Below are positions 8,936-16,549 of a DNA stretch of 64,000 nt, one piece after another. Each line of letters begins with the position of its first letter. Positions within the stretch are counted from its first letter, which is position 1. Both the position numbers and the translations under genes were made by a program. The DNA is from SYFY01 sp041752315 (GTDB lineage: Bacteria > Pseudomonadota > Gammaproteobacteria > Pseudomonadales > Azotimanducaceae), in contig JBGSHJ010000001.1 in the NCBI GenBank assembly GCA_041752315.1, positions 1 through 64,000 on the forward strand, read 5' to 3'. The notes beneath the pieces were generated by a model that did no database searches, was not told where the DNA came from, and was given only the letters and a program-made list of their open reading frames with translations.

Positions 8936-11020
8936 ATGCCTCAGATCATCAATACCAACATCGGTTCGCTGACGGCGCAGCGCAACCTCAACACCACCCA
9001 GGCGCAGAGCCTGCAGGCGCTGAACCGCCTGTCATCCGGTCTTCGTATCAACAGCGCTCGCGACGACGCAGCCGGCCTCGCGATCGCCACCCGCTTCACA
9101 GCGCAGGTGCGTGGTCTGGGTGTTGCCATCCGGAATGCCAACGACGGTATTTCCATGGCACAGACCGCAGAAGGTGCGCTCGGCGCCATGACGGAATCCC
9201 TGCAGCGTCTGCGGGAACTGGCGCTTCAATCGGCCAACGCCACGAACTCCGCTTCGGATCGCCAGGCGCTGGACGCAGAAGCCAAACAGCTTGTCAGCGA
9301 GTTGCGTCGTGTCAGCGAACAGACCAACTTCAACGGGAAAAATCTGCTGGACGGCAGTTTGAAGACTTCCGTGCAGATCGGTACCCAGGTTGGCGAGACG
9401 GTCGAATTTTCGATCAACAAGGTCACCGTCGACAGGCTGGGTGCCGGAGCCGGTACCGGTGTCGGCGCAGTGGGCAATGCCAATGCGATCGGCAATGGCG
9501 ACCTGCTGATCAATGGCGTCGCGATTTCCCCATCTGCTGCCGCGGACGACACAGCGTCCAGCAACAACAATGCAGCCAGTGCGATTGCGAAGGTCGCTGC
9601 CGTGAACCGCCATAGCGAAGAGACCGGTGTGATCGCCAAGGTTGCGACCAACGTAGTTGCGGGTACCTCGCAGACTGCGGCGGTACTTGCCGGTACGATC
9701 ACGATCAACGGTGTCGCGATCGCCGTGAACACCACCGCTGCGGCTGATACCAGCCGGGCCGCGGTGGTCACTGCCATCAATGCCAAGAGCCAGCAGACTG
9801 GTGTGACTGCCATAGATACGGGCGCGGATGCCTCCGGTGTGCAACTGGTGGCTGAAGATGGTCGTAACGTCCAGGTTGGTCTGAGCACGGTAACTGCAGC
9901 GGCGACAGGTATTGCGGCTGCAGGCACTTATGAAGGTGGCTATACGCTCAGCTCGCGTACTGGCGCATCAATCGTCGTGCTGGCCGGTGGTGATGGATCA
10001 GGTGCGGGCAACATTGCCAACGCCGGTCTCGTTGCTGGCAGCTTCGCCGGAAACTCGGCGTCAACCACGTCGATCAAGCAGGACGGCACTACGATCAATG
10101 CTCTGGCGGCAGGTGACTTGCTGATCAACGGCGTTTCGGTTGGTGCTTCTCTGGCAGCCGATGACACTGCGTCGAGCAGCAACAATGCCGGGTCCGGCAT
10201 TGCCGTCGCTGCAGCGATCAACAAGGTGAGCGAGCAGTCCGGCGTGACGGCTCGTGTCAATGCAACCCAGCTGGTTGGTGGTGCGACCCAGACTTCAACC
10301 ACGCTGGCAGCCTCGGCCATCGTCATCAACGGGGTATCGACCTCGGCGTTTGCGACAGGTGCGGATGACGAAGTGAACCGCACGGCGGCGATCAACGCGA
10401 TCAACGCCATTTCCGGTAGAACAGGCGTCACTGCCAGTGACAACGGCACGACACTGACGCTGTCTGCAGCCGACGGCCGCAACATCAGCGCCGAAGTGGC
10501 GACTGCAGCGTTTGGTCTGGCTGTTGGACTGGATGAGAGCCAGGAAGGTATCTACATCAACGCGGCTGCTGCTGAATCGGTCACAGGCGCCGTCACGCTG
10601 GAAAGCGCCGGAGCATTTACCGTAAGTGGAGGTACCACCAACGGTGCAACGGGTGTTTCCAACGTTGGTCTGGAAGTGGGGACATTCGGTGGCACGTCGA
10701 GCGGTCAGTTCCTTACGGAAATTGATCTTGGCACTGTGGATGGCGCTGAACAGGCTCTGTCTGCCGTAGACAATGCCCTCGACTCGGTCAACCGGGAACG
10801 AGCCAACCTCGGTGCGATCCAGAACCGTCTCGACTCCACCGTGTCCAGCCTCGCGATCAACCTCGAGAATACCACGGCCGCCCGGTCGCGGATCATCGAT
10901 GCGGATTTTGCGGTGGAAACGGCGCAGTTGTCACGTACCCAGGTGCTGCAACAGGCCGGTGTGTCGATTCTGGCACAGGCAAATGCACAGCCCCAGTTGG
11001 TGCTCTCCCTTCTTCAGTAG
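8936..11020 (+). CDS. fliC: Flagellin FliC with duplicated variable module
   Basis: Encodes 694 aa; the filament subunit. Conserved D0/D1 at the N-terminus (residues 1-165: MPQIINTNIGSLTAQRNLN, RLSSGLRINSARDDAAGLAI) and at the C-terminus (600-694: AVDNALDSVNRERANLGA, IIDADFAVETAQLSR, QANAQPQLVLSLLQ). The central region holds two tandem copies of a module of about 175 residues (about 188-365 and 393-580). Each begins GDLLINGV and includes AADDTASS and a later INGV segment resembling flagellin IN repeats, and each ends with a GLVAGSFAG/GLEVGTFGG motif. Rich in Ala, Thr and Ser, so it offers many O-glycosylation sites. Transcribed from the sigma-28 promoter upstream. Confidence 0.97.
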   Translation: MPQIINTNIGSLTAQRNLNTTQAQSLQALNRLSSGLRINSARDDAAGLAIATRFTAQVRGLGVAIRNANDGISMAQTAEGALGAMTESLQRLRELALQSANATNSASDRQALDAEAKQLVSELRRVSEQTNFNGKNLLDGSLKTSVQIGTQVGETVEFSINKVTVDRLGAGAGTGVGAVGNANAIGNGDLLINGVAISPSAAADDTASSNNNAASAIAKVAAVNRHSEETGVIAKVATNVVAGTSQTAAVLAGTITINGVAIAVNTTAAADTSRAAVVTAINAKSQQTGVTAIDTGADASGVQLVAEDGRNVQVGLSTVTAAATGIAAAGTYEGGYTLSSRTGASIVVLAGGDGSGAGNIANAGLVAGSFAGNSASTTSIKQDGTTINALAAGDLLINGVSVGASLAADDTASSSNNAGSGIAVAAAINKVSEQSGVTARVNATQLVGGATQTSTTLAASAIVINGVSTSAFATGADDEVNRTAAINAINAISGRTGVTASDNGTTLTLSAADGRNISAEVATAAFGLAVGLDESQEGIYINAAAAESVTGAVTLESAGAFTVSGGTTNGATGVSNVGLEVGTFGGTSSGQFLTEIDLGTVDGAEQALSAVDNALDSVNRERANLGAIQNRLDSTVSSLAINLENTTAARSRIIDADFAVETAQLSRTQVLQQAGVSILAQANAQPQLVLSLLQ

Positions 11021-11043
11021 TGAAGCGGGCAGGCGCCAGTAAG

Positions 11044-11086
11044 TGAGAAGAGCGGGTGGGGTGGCAACACCTCACCCGCAGTCTCA
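11044..11086 (+). terminator. Strong hairpin after fliC
   Basis: GCGGGTGGGGT (11052-11062) pairs with ACCTCACCCGC (11069-11079) over a six-base loop with one G-U wobble. The stem is extended by TGAGA (11044-11048) with TCTCA (11082-11086). No T run follows, so it may stabilise the fliC mRNA 3' end or reduce read-through into flaG rather than act as a complete terminator. It ends 17 bases before the flaG start. Confidence 0.5.
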
Positions 11087-11103
11087 TTGCACAGGAAACT
11101 GTC

Positions 11104-11577
11104 ATGAATGAAATAAGCGGAAGTCCAACCCACAGAACCAGTGTTGTCAGATCCGGTCGACCGGAAATCGAAACAAGACGAACATCGAGCGAAACGGCAG
11201 GCAATAGCCAGGACACCGGCAGGAATGTGCCGGAAGAAACAACGGAAACGACTGTTGCGCCAGTGAGGCAACGCGCGCTGGAAGTGGATCAACAGATCGA
11301 GCACGCGGTAGCGTCACTGAACGAATACTCCCGATCGATCCAGCGGGAGCTTGAGTTTTCAATCGATCGTGAACTGGGTCGACCCATAGTCCAGGTGATC
11401 GATCAGCGCACCAAGGAAGTGATTCGGCAGATCCCGAATGAAGTCACGCTGAATCTGGCCCGCAACTTGCAGTCCAACCTGGAGCAACTCGATCTCCAGC
11501 GGGCAGCACAACAGGCTGGCGTTGAGCAGTTTGTCAGCGTCCAGGCGGGCTCAGGACTGGTGAATACTCTCGTCTAG
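11104..11577 (+). CDS. flaG: FlaG family flagellar protein
   Basis: Encodes 157 aa from ATG 11104, which has AGGAA about seven bases upstream; an in-frame GTG at 11056 lies inside the fliC hairpin and is rejected. FlaG proteins affect filament length in polar flagellates; their mechanism is poorly known. The first 60 residues are polar and probably disordered. The FlaG domain occupies about residues 75-150, with RELGRPIVQVIDQRTKEVIR and QIPNE as the family core. Lies between fliC and fliD, the usual place in Pseudomonas and Vibrio. Confidence 0.9.
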   Translation: MNEISGSPTHRTSVVRSGRPEIETRRTSSETAGNSQDTGRNVPEETTETTVAPVRQRALEVDQQIEHAVASLNEYSRSIQRELEFSIDRELGRPIVQVIDQRTKEVIRQIPNEVTLNLARNLQSNLEQLDLQRAAQQAGVEQFVSVQAGSGLVNTLV

Positions 11578-11775
11578 GACGTCGCCCAGAATGGATACTC
11601 CGGGAAACGTTGACCGGCAGCCAGGACTGACCGGGCACCGCGCCCCCGACTTGCGGGTAATGTGGCTGCCAGCGGCCTTGATGAGATGACTGCGGCCGCA
11701 GAGATTTGAAGAAGCTCGCCAGCGGCGGGCTGTTTGTGTTTCTGCTTTTGTAATGCATGAAATCAGGACCAGGAC
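11578..11775 (+). other. flaG-fliD spacer with inverted repeats
   Basis: No coding potential seen. Two symmetrical elements stand out. GGCAGCCA at 11616-11623 is the exact reverse complement of TGGCTGCC at 11663-11670. CTGCGGCCGCAG at 11690-11701 is a perfect 12-base palindrome. They could form a structured fliD leader. I could not identify a sigma-28 or sigma-54 promoter here. Confidence 0.4.
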
Positions 11776-14211
11776 ATGGCATCGATTCAGTCACTAGGCG
11801 TAGGTTCAGGACTCCTCACTTCGCAACTGGTTGAGGACATCATCAATTCTGAACGGAAAGCCACGGATCTTCGTCTGGCGACCCGAAAGGCGACGGTCGA
11901 AGCCAAGATTTCCAGCTATGCTGCCATACGCAGTGTAGTGTCCACGGTCAGCGCCGCAGCTGCGGCGCTGTCATCAAGCAATTCGTTGCTGGTCAATACA
12001 ACGGCCTCTTCAGCGCCGACTTCGATCACGGCGACAGCCAGTGCAACGGCTGAAACCGGCCTGCATACCGTTGATATCACCACGCTGGCGCGCAAGCAGA
12101 CGCTTGCGTCAAAGCGCTACGATGGCATCGAAAGTGTGGTGGGTGATGGTGTGCTGAACATCCGGTTTGGCACCACCGCCCTGGACGTTGGTGGTGACTA
12201 CGAGTCGTTCACTGAAAATACCGATAGGGCAGCCATCTCCATCACGATACCTCCCGACCGGAAGACGCTGGCAGGAATTCGTGATGCCATCAACGAGAGT
12301 GGCCGCGGCATAACCGCGTCCATCGTTCAGGATGGACAGGGACATGTCCTCGTACTGGCTGCCGATTCGGCGGGTGGGGACAACAGCATGGAGATCAGTG
12401 TCACCGAAGGTGTGACTCCAGGTCTCGCGGCGTTGTCCTACAAGGTTGGTGCCGCGACTCCGGGTACACACCTGACCCAGACCGTAGCAGGGCAGGATGC
12501 GTTGTTGACGGTGGACGGTGTGCCTATTTCCCGTCAGACAAACGTCATCTCGGATGTGATTCCGGGAGTCACCTTCAATCTCCTGTCGGCGACTTCCAGC
12601 ACGGCATCGATCTCGATTGCACGTGATGACACTGAAATCAACAAGCGGGTGCAGTCCTTCGTAGAAGGGTTCAACAGTCTGAAAGGTGTGATTGATGAGT
12701 TGACCCGGTTCGATGAGAAGGAGAAGACCGGCTCCCTGCTGATCGGCGATTCCACACTGCGCGGACTGCGTACCCAGATGCGCCGGCTGCTTGGCGGTGG
12801 AATCTCGGGACTGGACAGCACCAGCGTCCGTGCGCTTGTGGATATCGGAATACGTACGGACCAGGATGCAGGATTTGCACTGACCTTCAATGCCAGCAAG
12901 TTCGCCAGCGTGCTCAGCAGCAATCCGCTCGGGGTACGCGATCTGCTTACCGACAGCTCAAAGACGGACGATGCCCAGATCAAGGTGACCAGTTTCCAGC
13001 GCAGTACTGCGGCTGGCAACTATGCCGTCAACCTCAGCCAGCTCGCTTCCCACGGATTGCTGTCCGGGACGGCCACGGCATCGTTGGCCAATCCGGTCAC
13101 CATCGATGCGGACAGTGACGATCTGACACTGAAGATCGATGGGATCACTGCAGCGGTCAAGTTGACCCAGGGTGTCTATGCAACTGGCACCGCACTTGCC
13201 AGTGAACTGCAGAAGCAGATCAATTCCATCCCTGCATTAAAAAATGTGGGTCTGGGCGTCACGGTCAGCCATGATACGGGAACCAACCGGTTGACGATCA
13301 CATCGAATACTTTCGGGAGCAGTTCGACGGTGGCGATCACCACCGTCGATACCGATACGGTTGCGAAGTTCGGCCTGGAGGTGGCGGACGGGTTGGCCAC
13401 CCGGGGTGTTGATACAGCGGGAACCATCAACGGGATCAATGGCAGTGGCAGTGGCCAGTTCCTGTCCGTGCCACTGGGCCCGGTGCCCGCCACATCAGCG
13501 CTCTATCGCGGTACGGCCATTACCGGTCTCGATGCACCACCACTGGTCCTCGACAGTTCGAACAACCAGTTCACGATCAACGTGGACGGTACCAGTTCAG
13601 GCAACATCACGCTGGCCGAAGGCAGCTACGCATCTGCGCAGGCATTGGTTGCAGAAATCCAGGCCAGGATCGATGCGGACGTCGCGCTGGGTGCTACCGG
13701 TGCGGCGGTCAGTGTTGCATTCAATACGGCAACCAGCACACTGGAAATAACATCACTCACCAAGGGCGCCAAATCGAAGGTCGATGTGGTGTCAGTCGGT
13801 GCCGGGGTTCCAACCTCGTTGGGCATCGCGGTTGGTATCGGTACACCGGGCAAGTCGGCCAGTTCGGTTGCAGACCAGGCTGGAGGATTACAGATCCAGG
13901 TGCTGGGTGGCGCACTGGGTACGCGTGGTGACGTGTCGCTGATCCGCGGTGTGATGAGTCAATTCAACCGCTATCTGGGTGAAGCCTTGTCGTTCACCGG
14001 CACGTTGCAGAACAGGGTATCGACGCTGCAATCCGAACTGGGCGAAATCGAAGAAGAAGGCAAGAAATTCGGTACCCGCATGGAACTGCTGGAGAACAGA
14101 TTGCGGACCCAGTTTGCCGCTGCCGATGCGTTGATCTCGAAACTGAATTCGACGTCCAGTTTCCTCGATTCACAGCTGAAGAGTCTTCCAGGTTATACGG
14201 CGAAAGAATGA
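11776..14211 (+). CDS. fliD: Flagellar filament cap protein FliD (enlarged)
   Basis: Encodes 811 aa, far longer than E. coli FliD (468). FliD caps the filament and directs flagellin folding. N-terminal cap domain: SLGVGSGLLTSQLVEDIINS and the block around ERKATDLRLATRKATVEAK (residues about 8-55). The second FliD domain shows RSFVEGFNSL-type sequence (QSFVEGFNSLKGVIDEL at about 295) and the C-terminus has the coiled segment LQSELGEIEEEGKKFGTRME and ADALISKLNSTSSFLDSQLK. The insert of about 350 residues (400-745) holds two related beta-rich units, one with LTLKIDGITAAVKLTQGVYA and one with FTINVDGTSSGNITLAEGSY. They resemble the flagellin IN-type repeat. Confidence 0.94.
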   Translation: MASIQSLGVGSGLLTSQLVEDIINSERKATDLRLATRKATVEAKISSYAAIRSVVSTVSAAAAALSSSNSLLVNTTASSAPTSITATASATAETGLHTVDITTLARKQTLASKRYDGIESVVGDGVLNIRFGTTALDVGGDYESFTENTDRAAISITIPPDRKTLAGIRDAINESGRGITASIVQDGQGHVLVLAADSAGGDNSMEISVTEGVTPGLAALSYKVGAATPGTHLTQTVAGQDALLTVDGVPISRQTNVISDVIPGVTFNLLSATSSTASISIARDDTEINKRVQSFVEGFNSLKGVIDELTRFDEKEKTGSLLIGDSTLRGLRTQMRRLLGGGISGLDSTSVRALVDIGIRTDQDAGFALTFNASKFASVLSSNPLGVRDLLTDSSKTDDAQIKVTSFQRSTAAGNYAVNLSQLASHGLLSGTATASLANPVTIDADSDDLTLKIDGITAAVKLTQGVYATGTALASELQKQINSIPALKNVGLGVTVSHDTGTNRLTITSNTFGSSSTVAITTVDTDTVAKFGLEVADGLATRGVDTAGTINGINGSGSGQFLSVPLGPVPATSALYRGTAITGLDAPPLVLDSSNNQFTINVDGTSSGNITLAEGSYASAQALVAEIQARIDADVALGATGAAVSVAFNTATSTLEITSLTKGAKSKVDVVSVGAGVPTSLGIAVGIGTPGKSASSVADQAGGLQIQVLGGALGTRGDVSLIRGVMSQFNRYLGEALSFTGTLQNRVSTLQSELGEIEEEGKKFGTRMELLENRLRTQFAAADALISKLNSTSSFLDSQLKSLPGYTAKE

Positions 14212-14297
14212 TCCAGGCGAAAGTTGCCATTGCGGCAGGACGTTACACGGCAGTAACTGCAGCCACGCCACGGAGCACTTTTTTTCAGGCAGATCGA

Positions 14298-14324
14298 TAA
14301 AGAAACTGATGATGGTGTCGATAC
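14298..14324 (+). promoter_or_regulatory. Sigma-28-like promoter upstream of fliS
   Basis: TAAAGAAA (14298-14305) is followed after exactly 11 bases by GTCGATAC (14317-14324). Against TAAAGTTT-N11-GCCGATAA this is 5 of 8 and 6 of 8 matches with perfect spacing. A transcript would begin near 14331, downstream of an in-frame GTG at 14326 and upstream of the TTG chosen here as the fliS start. The rest of 14212-14297 includes a T7 run at 14279-14285 with no clear hairpin before it. Confidence 0.5.
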
Positions 14325-14344
14325 AGTGAGTGCCGTCCATCAAC

Positions 14345-14351
14345 AAGGAAA
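14345..14351 (+). promoter_or_regulatory. fliS ribosome binding site (decides TTG start)
   Basis: AAGGAAA lies about five bases before TTG 14356. The upstream in-frame GTG at 14326 has no comparable site and would lie at or before the predicted transcription start. Confidence 0.6.
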
Positions 14352-14355
14352 CGTC

Positions 14356-14763
14356 TTGAACAGCCCAGCCTTCCAGTACCGGAAACTCGATGTGCAATCC
14401 CTTGTCAGTTCCGCCAATCCACACAAGCTGATTGGCATGCTGTTTGATGGCGCCTGCTCACGACTCGCCCAGGCGTGTGGACATGCGATGCGCGGTGACC
14501 ATGAAGGGCGGGGTCGATGCATTGGCGAGACGGTCTCCATCGTCGGTGGACTGCAGGCTTCTCTCGATCAGGAAAAGGGTGGCGAACTTGCAGCCAATCT
14601 CGATGCGCTGTACGACTACATGCAGCGTCGCCTGTTCCGCGCCAATGCGGACAATGACATTGCCGCCATCCGTGAGGTCATGGACCTGGTGCGCACGCTC
14701 CAGGAAGCCTGGAGTGCAATTGATCCGGCCGTGACGAACATCACCGGCGGCACACGGTCGTGA
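14356..14763 (+). CDS. fliS: Flagellin export chaperone FliS
   Basis: From TTG 14356 the product is 135 aa, against 136 for E. coli FliS; the GTG at 14326 would add ten residues. FliS binds flagellin in the cytoplasm, prevents early polymerisation and hands it to FlhA. The family motif SSANPHKLIGMLFDGACSRL is at residues about 19-38. It is followed by the helical core with GRCIGETVSIVGGLQASLDQ and DALYDYMQRRLFRANADND. The fliT-like gene overlaps its stop by four bases. Confidence 0.9.
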   Translation: MNSPAFQYRKLDVQSLVSSANPHKLIGMLFDGACSRLAQACGHAMRGDHEGRGRCIGETVSIVGGLQASLDQEKGGELAANLDALYDYMQRRLFRANADNDIAAIREVMDLVRTLQEAWSAIDPAVTNITGGTRS

Positions 14764-15026
14764 ACGAGAGTCTCGAAGCTCTTGGTCTGGCTGGCAGAAC
14801 CATGCTTGCCGCAGATGACTTCGAGTCTCTGGCCGATCTCGCCAGTCGCGTCGAATCCTGGGCTACCCACCGCAGCGCAACGGACATCGAATGCGCGCGC
14901 GCCATGGTTCAGGACTGGATCGCGATAAGTGGTCGCCGTCGTGACCACTTCAAGACCCGTTTGCTGGCCAGGCAAGCCAGTGCCAACGGGTTGAAATCCT
15001 ATGCGGGGCAAGCCCTCGCGGTCTGA
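14760..15026 (+). CDS. Small protein in the FliT position (FliT-like)
   Basis: Encodes 88 aa from GTG 14760, which overlaps the fliS stop (GTGA), so it is translationally coupled to fliS. FliT-type proteins are short helical chaperones for FliD. The sequence is predicted all-helical: SLADLASRVESWA, then ARAMVQDWIAISGRRRDHFK. Its size, charge pattern and place after fliS fit FliT or the FlaC-like Pseudomonas equivalents. Direct sequence identity to FliT is too low for me to be sure. It could be an unrelated small flagellar protein. Confidence 0.55.
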   Translation: MNESLEALGLAGRTMLAADDFESLADLASRVESWATHRSATDIECARAMVQDWIAISGRRRDHFKTRLLARQASANGLKSYAGQALAV

Positions 15027-15231
15027 CATTTCCGCTGCCGCCCATCTTTCCGGTTTGTCTTTTTGGGCAAAAGTCAGACGTCATTTCACTATTGTGCCGT
15101 CATTTAATTGACTCCTGCGAAAGTCGTACTTTACTTCCCTTGAGACATCGATCACCTGTCTGACGCCCCTTGTTTGTCGCAGGTGTGTCGACCTTGGTGA
15201 CATCCTTGGTGCGAACTGGGTACGGAGACAC

Positions 15232-16545
15232 ATGGAAGCAGCAGCGTTGAAGATTGGCGTAATTGCCGACGACGAAATGGAACAGCATGCGCTGAGACGC
15301 ATCGTCGAATTCCTGGGGTACGAAGTGTCGCCAATCGACGCCTGTCACGTGGTGATGGTGAACGGCAACGAGAGCATCCGGCAGGTTTCACCCGCAACGC
15401 CCTTGCTGTATGTCGGTACTGAGGTGCCCATCGCAGAGAACATCATTGCTCACGTTGACCTCCTTTGTTTGCATCGGATGCAAAGTGCAATCCACGAAGT
15501 CCGGACCATTCTCCGGGAGCAGTTGGTCCTTCAGGGGCCGGAGCAGCTCCTGCTGGCGCGCCTGCTCGGACAATCGTCCCGGATGACCCAGGCACGTTCG
15601 CTGCTGGGAAAGGTGGCTGGTCGGGATGTGCCCGTACTCCTGATTGGTGAATCGGGGACCGGCAAGGAATTTGCGGCGCGGACACTCCATGCCGCGTCGT
15701 CCCGATGCAACCGGCCGTTTGTGCCGGTGAACTGTTCTGCGATTGCGCCCGAGTTGATGGAAGCCGAGTTGTTTGGTCACGAACGAGGTGCGTTTGTCGG
15801 CGCCCTGTCCAGCAAGCCCGGGCGCCTCGAGCTGGCAGACGGTGGCACGTTGTTTCTCGAGGAACCGGCTGTACTGGACTACTCATTGCAACTCAAACTT
15901 CTGCGGGTCCTGCAAAAACGAGAAATCACGCGACTTGGCGGTGACTCCACCCGTCCAGTGGATGTCCGGCTCATCATCGCTGACCAGGACATTCTGGAGG
16001 AGCGGGTGGAGAGAGGCGAGTTTCGCGAAGATCTGTATTGTCAGCTGAGCGCCTATCCGATTCGACTGGCACCACTGCGTGAACGTGTGGAAGACATTCC
16101 CTTGCTGATTGATGCGCTCTGCGCGGAGATCGAGCGGGAACAACATCTTGTGATTACCCTCTCTGTGGACGTTCTGAACATACTCGGGCGTTATTCATGG
16201 CCCGGCAACATACGGGAATTGCGAACGATTCTGCAGCGACTGGCCATTCAATGCCGGCATGAGGTGGTCACGACCCGTGACCTGCCGACCCGGCTTCGTG
16301 AAGCCCAGGTTCCGCAACCATTGACTCAAGGCTCCCGGGAAGTCGTGCTGACTGATGATCCAGAGGCCGTACGTTTGCCTGTCAATGGCATGGATCTGAA
16401 AGACTACCTGTCCCGACTGGAGCGAAGCCTGATTGAACAGGCGCTCGACGATGCCGACGCCGTTGTGGCGCGTGCGGCTGACCGACTGAATATCCGCCGC
16501 ACAACGCTGGTGGAGAAAATGCGCAAATACAGGATCTCCCGATAA
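15232..16545 (+). CDS. fleQ: FleQ-like sigma-54 regulator with degenerate AAA+ motifs
   Basis: Encodes 437 aa: receiver-like N-terminus (1-100), AAA+ domain (about 105-345) and Fis-type helix-turn-helix (407-435, VARAADRLNIRRTTLVEKM). Position between fliST and fleR/fliE matches FleQ, the flagellar master regulator. Walker A is intact (GESGTGKE, 139-146). Several functional residues differ from active bacterial enhancer-binding proteins: GAFTGA is GAFVGA (186-191), Walker B LDE is LEE (208-211), the sensor I ATN is ADQ (250-252), and the arginine finger in REDLYYRL is Gln271 (REDLYCQL). ATP may bind, but hydrolysis and sigma-54 contact look impaired. It may act as a DNA-binding repressor, or as a partner of the intact activator next door. 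A 205-base spacer precedes it. Confidence 0.8.
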   Translation: MEAAALKIGVIADDEMEQHALRRIVEFLGYEVSPIDACHVVMVNGNESIRQVSPATPLLYVGTEVPIAENIIAHVDLLCLHRMQSAIHEVRTILREQLVLQGPEQLLLARLLGQSSRMTQARSLLGKVAGRDVPVLLIGESGTGKEFAARTLHAASSRCNRPFVPVNCSAIAPELMEAELFGHERGAFVGALSSKPGRLELADGGTLFLEEPAVLDYSLQLKLLRVLQKREITRLGGDSTRPVDVRLIIADQDILEERVERGEFREDLYCQLSAYPIRLAPLRERVEDIPLLIDALCAEIEREQHLVITLSVDVLNILGRYSWPGNIRELRTILQRLAIQCRHEVVTTRDLPTRLREAQVPQPLTQGSREVVLTDDPEAVRLPVNGMDLKDYLSRLERSLIEQALDDADAVVARAADRLNIRRTTLVEKMRKYRISR

Positions 16546-16549
16546 GATC

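Noticed and set aside
11056..11058. GTG start for flaG
   Set aside because: Lies inside the strong hairpin after fliC; ATG 11104 has a proper ribosome binding site.
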